NCBI GenBank assembly: GCA_013054445.1
Contig: JAAMPI010001614.1
Location: 1-12,246 of the forward strand
Reading direction: 5' to 3'
Origin: Cudoniella acicularis
Taxonomy: Eukaryota; Ascomycota; Leotiomycetes; Helotiales; Helotiaceae
DNA: 12,246 nucleotides
Shown here: positions 8,003-12,246 of the stretch, piece by piece
How the letters are laid out: the number at the start of each line of letters is the position of its first letter
Position numbering within the stretch: position 1 is the first letter of the stretch
Program-made: the position numbers and the translations under genes
Notes under the pieces: model-generated
The model's database searches: none
Told to the model about the DNA's origin: nothing
What the model saw: the letters and a program-made list of their open reading frames with translations, nothing else

Positions 8003-9789
8003 ATGCGCCGTGTGAGAGACCTGGGTGCAAAGGGTCGGAACGCTGGATGTGTTGTTGAAAAGATTTCTAACGATCGATGAAAGGGAGGTGAAGTTGAGAA
8101 GCGACGGTGGAAGAGCTGGCGAAAAAAAGCGTGGAAATATGTGCACACCTCCCAGCGCTAAAGCCGCCGATATTGCCCTGCCGGCAAAAACGAGGAAGAT
8201 AAACCCACACCCTCGCTTGCCCGCATGGCCTTCGAGCCATTTCAGCAGCAACGCCCGCAGACTCTTTTCTTCCCATCTCAAACTCTTTTCCGCATCCATC
8301 TTATCTCGTCTTCACGGCCTTGAACGCGAATCAGACGGTAAAAATGCACTCACTCTGATGGAATCGCCCAACAGGTGATGACTGCAAGTTCCTATCGCGC
8401 ATTGTCTCGCGCGGCTAAAGAATTCTCCGCTTCATACGATGAGGTTTGCTGAATTTTATGACATCAACGGCAATGGATGGATGACCTCCACATCAAACTC
8501 CTCGCTACAACTCACCCCCTTCCGTTAAGCCACTCATCGCCACCGCTATATACTAGCAATTTCTGATCACTTCCACATCCGAGGAGCTTATTATCCTTTC
8601 TCACGGAGGACTTCCCAAGAGTCGCAAAATCTCAGATATCTGATCAGATTGCCTTCTGTATACCTTCCCCCCACCACCAATCCTGCACCTCAGTGCTCCT
8701 CCTTCGCGAGTGCGCCTTGGAGAATGTTGCTACTGTCGTGCTAGCAATGAGCGGGGAGACCGAAAGGTGTTTCCATGTTCATCACCACACTAATCGTCGC
8801 GCGATGCGTCGCGCAAAAGCCGTCGTGGCCACGACCGGAGGATTCCCCGAGCCATGCCAGACAATTTCATTGGACAAGCAGGTATCATTTGGCCACAAAC
8901 TAGTTAAGCAAAGGTTACAAAACATAAATATTTGGTAACGCTCTATTTCGACGGCACTGGTTTTGGAAATCGCAGACTTCCCGTCAGTTTGCTGTGGCCA
9001 ATATCCCGAGGCATTGCCACACGAACGGCTCCCGAAGAGTGATTGAATTGAAGTCTTGAGGATATCACTCTCTTTTCCTTGACCCACCTTCAGAAGACAC
9101 TACAGAGGAGAAGTATAAAAACTGCACCCGCGACTAACCGGACGGATCCAAGCCTGTCGAAGTGTCACCGCCATTCCTTTAGAAAGGCCCGACCCCTTAT
9201 CGCAAAGCTGTCTGCATCGCTGACAGTCACGATGTAATGAGTGCCATAACCAATCAAAGCTCTGTACATCGGGAATAACATCACTCGGCAGTACCTTTTC
9301 ACGGGTGTAACAGTGGAACCTCGAGTCCTGCATCTTGACCCGATGCGTCTAGCGCTCCTTCGCCATTGCCTCTGCCGTCAGAGCCGCACGTCGCTCGTCA
9401 ACACCCCCATCTTTAGAGCCTCACCGTGATGATGATCAATCCACCCTCTTAAATCATGGACGAGCTACAAAAACCTGCCCATCCTTTACATTTCATGCCA
9501 GCGAGGGAGTTTGGAATCATTCACTTCTAACATTCTCATGTTTGGTTATTTCACTGTTCACAAACTTCGTTACGAGTTACCAAATCCCTTCACCAACTGC
9601 CGACTGATAGGAGGCGGGTCCTGATCCAAAGTGGTCGAGCCCACGGCAATTTTAGGTGGACGCTCGAGTCACTGTCACCCTGACTTTTTTTTACACTTGA
9701 CACTTAACACTTCAAGATATTTCATGACACTGTACCTCGGTCTTGCGTCTCGTTCCAATCCGCCTGCGCCACTTGCAGGCCATGGCAGA
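8003..9789. other. long intergenic region, no supportable gene
   Basis: Several frames of 70-117 codons exist on both strands, notably 8025-8378 (+) and 7964-8299 (-). They overlap each other, show no known domain, and lack convincing splice signals. A TATA-like TATAAAA lies at 9114-9120, about 670 bp before the next coding start, and a T8 run with A/C-rich sequence occurs at 9686-9720. The right-hand part should include the promoter and 5' UTR of the transporter that starts at 9790; nothing else can be supported. Confidence 0.4.
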
Positions 9790-11224
9790 ATGGCTTCTCG
9801 AAATAACTCTTCCGCCACAGACATCCAATCATGCATACCTCAGGAAGACATATCGCCTTCCGACTCAAGAACTCTTGCACTGCAAGACAATCCCAACTTT
9901 AAGGATGGGATCGGCCTCAAGTCAGAGCAGCTGCCCGGCGAGACTTTTACAGCATGTCTTCAGGTTCTGGGTGCGTTCTTCCTGATGATGAATTCTTGGT
10001 ATGGTGAAACATTCCCGAAGGTTACAGTAAATTAACTATCTAGGGGAATTGTGAATACCTTCGGCGCGTTCCAAACATATTACGAAACAGGCCTGTTAAG
10101 CCACGAAACCCCATCAAACATATCCTGGATTGGTTCGGTACAAGCATTCCTTCTTCTCGTTGTTGGCGGACTTATTTCCGGGCCGATATATGATGCAGGA
10201 TATCTTCGCGCGCTCGTCTTGGTGGGGTCGATATGCAACGTTTTCGGCATGATGATGACGAGTATTTGCAATGAATATTGGCAAGTTATCCTGGCGCAGG
10301 GAGTAGTGATGGGTATTGGCGCAGGCGGTTTACTGCTCCCAAGCATAGCAGTGATGCCGCAATATTTCACAAAGAGGAAAGCCTTTGCTACAGGAATTGC
10401 TGCGGCGGGAAGTAGTATCGGTTTGTGGTCTCTTCCTGTTCCGTGCATGAAAATGCGGCTGACTTCTGCAAACAGGCGGGGTAATTTATCCCATAGTCTT
10501 TCGCGAACTACAACCCCGCATCGGTTTTGGCTGGGCGACCCGAGTCATAGGCTTTATCATGTTCGCTACTCTCCTAGTTCCGATAAGCGTCATGCGAGCG
10601 AAGGTCTTCCCCTCGGTGCGCCGACCACTGTTTGACAAGAAAGTCCTTAAATACATCCCGTACGACCTTTTTACGCTGGGCGCATTCTTTGGATTCATGG
10701 GCATGTACATTCCCATGTACTACATATCGAGTTTCAGTATCAATAATGGTATCGTCGATGAGAGCCTTGGCTTCTACATGCTCACGGTCATGAACGCATC
10801 CTCGGTCTTTGGACGTCTGATTCCCAATTTCTTCGCCGATCTTACTGGAACTCTCAACATCAGCACGCCCTTTGTCCTCTTTTGTGCCATCGTATCCTTC
10901 GCTTGGCCATCAGTTCAATCAGTCCCCACCCTTGTTCTTTTCTGTATCTTCTACGGTTTCTTCTCCGGTACCTTCGTTTCCGTTTCTGGTCCTTGCATTG
11001 CGAGTTTATCCCCTGACATGGCGCTTGTGGGTACGCATATGGGGATGAGTTATGGCTTTGGCGCTTTGGGGTTGTTGATTGGAAATCCTGTTGCGGGCGT
11101 TCTACTCCAGAGAGGATGGACTGCTGTTGCTATGTTTTGTGGTACGTGTAACGTCATTGCTGCTGTTTGCATATTTGCTGCGAGGGTGAAGAAGACGGGA
11201 TGGATATTAGCCAGGAAGGCTTGA
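9790..11224 (+). CDS. MFS transporter, monocarboxylate transporter-like (MCT) family
   Basis: This is a twelve-helix membrane carrier of the fungal MCT-like major facilitator branch (relatives include the Mch proteins), which moves small organic acids, riboflavin or secondary metabolites; the substrate is unknown. Exons are 9790-9998, 10044-10420 and 10476-11224, with introns of 45 nt (GTATGG, TTAAC, CTAG) and 55 nt (GTTTGT, CTGAC, ACAG). The spliced product is 444 residues, normal for the family. Landmarks are NSWGIVNTFGAFQTYYETG at about 68-86, GVVMGIGAGGLLLPSIAVMPQYF in exon 2, GIAAAGSSIGG across intron 2, IYPIVFRELQPRIGFGWATR, and the exon 3 helices ending in a basic tail. The ATG at 9790 has A at -3 and G at +4; an in-frame ATG at 9724 has poor context and would add 22 unusual residues. 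The conserved MCT loop before helix 1 is divergent: PGETFTAC, with Cys where Trp is usual. No disruption was found. Confidence 0.92.
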
Positions 11225-11660
11225 AAGTGCGGAATAAGAAGAAGGTTAAAAAAAGAGGTAAGTAGGTTGTAAAGTTCAACCTAGAATGTGATTACGAATT
11301 GTTAGACTGATAGACTGTACATATAACCATTAGAATAGTGTCAATAGATTGCATTAAACTTGAGATAGGCAATCCATCAAAGAGGAGAAAATCGGATTCG
11401 TATGACGTGGACCCGGAGTGTCATCGAGCAAGAGAGAGGAGTGAAGACAGAATCCCTCGGACTTCCAATCAAGGACCAAGTCGGGGCGATCGTGACATAT
11501 ACTCAGACTTATGACGTGAATTCAAAACACAGCCCTTGGAAAGAACACGATCACGCAGCAAGCACCACCAAGTACAAATATAAGCAGGTGAATCATTCAA
11601 CCTTTTTCTCTTTTTTTTTTCTCTCTATACGGTCCAAGAAATAAATTCTCTGAGTTCGGT
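11225..11660. other. intergenic region between convergent genes
   Basis: This holds the 3' ends of the MCT-like gene and the lipocalin-like gene, whose stops face each other. An 80-codon plus-strand frame at 11402-11644 ends in a T-rich tract and has no recognised domain, so it is not called. Two identical ATGACGTG octamers, CRE-like, lie at 11402-11409 and 11511-11518. Confidence 0.4.
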
Positions 11661-12246
11661 TCATTTCTTGTACAGTTTCCCTGTAAGATTCATCTTCTCC
11701 CATACGAGATGCTGCGTCATTGGTGCTCCGTCCTATTTGAGCGGGCGGGGTGTTTTGTTAGTGAAAGAGTTGGGGACGGGAAAAGGTGAAGATGGGAAAG
11801 AAGGGAAAAGGGGGTTGAAGGTAGGGAAAGAGGGGGGAGACGTACAATCCAAGGCGTTAAAACCATATTATTTGTCTTCCCGTCTGTGGTGCTGGGGGAG
11901 AAAGTCACTTGTCGCAGTTGCGGTCCCTTTTCCATGAGTCATAATTAGCTTTATGTGTATTTTTGAGGTGAGATGGGCGAAGAGGGAAAGAGAGAAAGGG
12001 AGGGTTATAAAAAAAGGAGAGAATTCACCATAAAACTCGGAATCAAAGTAACCTGCACATCCGTCTCCACGAAATCACCACTTGCGTTATTGATGAATTT
12101 GTACTCGCCGCAGTAGGTGACCATTGGGCGGGAGACCTTTGCTATTTCTGCGTCGGTTGCGGTCTCCCTGTCCTTGAATTAGTGGATGAGAGTGGAAAGA
12201 AGTGGGGATTGGGGAGCCGGGACAAGGGAAGAAGGGGGAGAAGTGG
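11661..12246 (-). CDS. lipocalin-like domain protein, C-terminal exons only (partial at right edge)
   Basis: The visible exons are 12167-12029, 11926-11846 and 11732-11661. Introns of 102 nt (11927-12028, GTGAAT donor) and 113 nt (11733-11845, GTACGT donor, CACTAAC branch, ATAG acceptor) separate them, and all phases agree to the TGA at 11661-11663. An acceptor (GGACAG) at 12168 follows a CTAAT-like branch point, so a further intron runs off the window and the N-terminal exons are missing. The translation runs SRPMVTYCGEYKF, then VTLIPSFM joined to GPQLRQVTFSP, NNMVLTPWI joined to DGAPMTQHLVWEKMNLTGKL. This fits the second half of fungal lipocalin-like domains (Y.G.Y strand, then P...G.Q.R...L.L.TP..., then W). 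Such domains form small beta-barrels thought to bind hydrophobic ligands and often sit beside secondary-metabolism genes. The splice structure is well supported; the family call is moderate because only the C-terminal half is seen. Confidence 0.65.

Noticed and set aside
7964..8378. Overlapping 111-117 codon frames on both strands
   Set aside because: They are mutual shadows with no known domain, splice signals or family-like motifs.
8693..9333. Frames of 77-101 codons upstream of the MCT-like gene
   Set aside because: They show low-quality composition and no domain; they are expected by chance in 1.8 kb.
9631..9789. N-terminal extension of the MCT-like protein by upstream open frame
   Set aside because: The frame is open but lacks a good ATG: only 9724 exists, with weak context, and the added residues do not resemble MCT N-termini.
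11717..11937. Plus-strand Gly/Lys-rich 89-codon frame and minus-strand 72-codon frame
   Set aside because: The plus frame is the antisense of a pyrimidine-rich intron. The minus frame includes a real lipocalin-like exon but then reads through the 113-nt intron.

Overview
The window reads as nuclear DNA of a filamentous ascomycete. Coding sequence is split by short introns (45-113 nt) with GTATGT/GTAAGT-like donors, CTAAC/CTAAT branch points and YAG acceptors, and the protein families are typical of fungal accessory regions. No rRNA, tRNA, CRISPR array or recognisable transposase was seen. The species cannot be named from this sequence alone.

Layout, left to right. (1) Positions 383-2238, minus strand: an intact six-exon, 506-residue major facilitator of the allantoate permease (Dal5-like) family. 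(2) Positions 2239-3009: a divergent intergenic region with four copies of a 13-bp motif built on the palindrome CGG-N4-CCG, plus a cluster of GATA-type sites. (3) Positions 3010-4304, plus strand: an arylsulfotransferase (ASST)-like beta-propeller gene with one good intron and two frame disruptions that cancel each other. (4) Positions 4827 to about 7071, minus strand: a decayed fungal transcription factor gene with a proline-rich front half and a fungal-specific regulatory domain. It carries five in-frame stops, at least three of them where the family has Trp, and a frameshift near the C-terminus. (5) Positions 7025-8002, plus strand: a 326-codon frame interrupted only by three TGA codons, probably another decayed gene of unknown family. 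(6) Positions 8003-9789: about 1.8 kb without a supportable gene. (7) Positions 9790-11224, plus strand: an intact three-exon, 444-residue monocarboxylate-transporter-like major facilitator. (8) Positions 11661 to beyond the right edge, minus strand: the C-terminal exons of a lipocalin-like domain protein.

Read together, this looks like an accessory metabolic locus in decay. Two transporters are intact, while the putative enzyme and the likely local regulator are broken. The CGG-N4-CCG sites shared by the transporter and the ASST gene suggest the two were co-regulated by a Zn2Cys6-type factor. Whether the broken regulator next door was that factor is inference, because no zinc cluster was found in its remains. 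Sequencing error could explain the two ASST frame disruptions, since both fall at homopolymers, but not the set of nonsense codons in the regulator.
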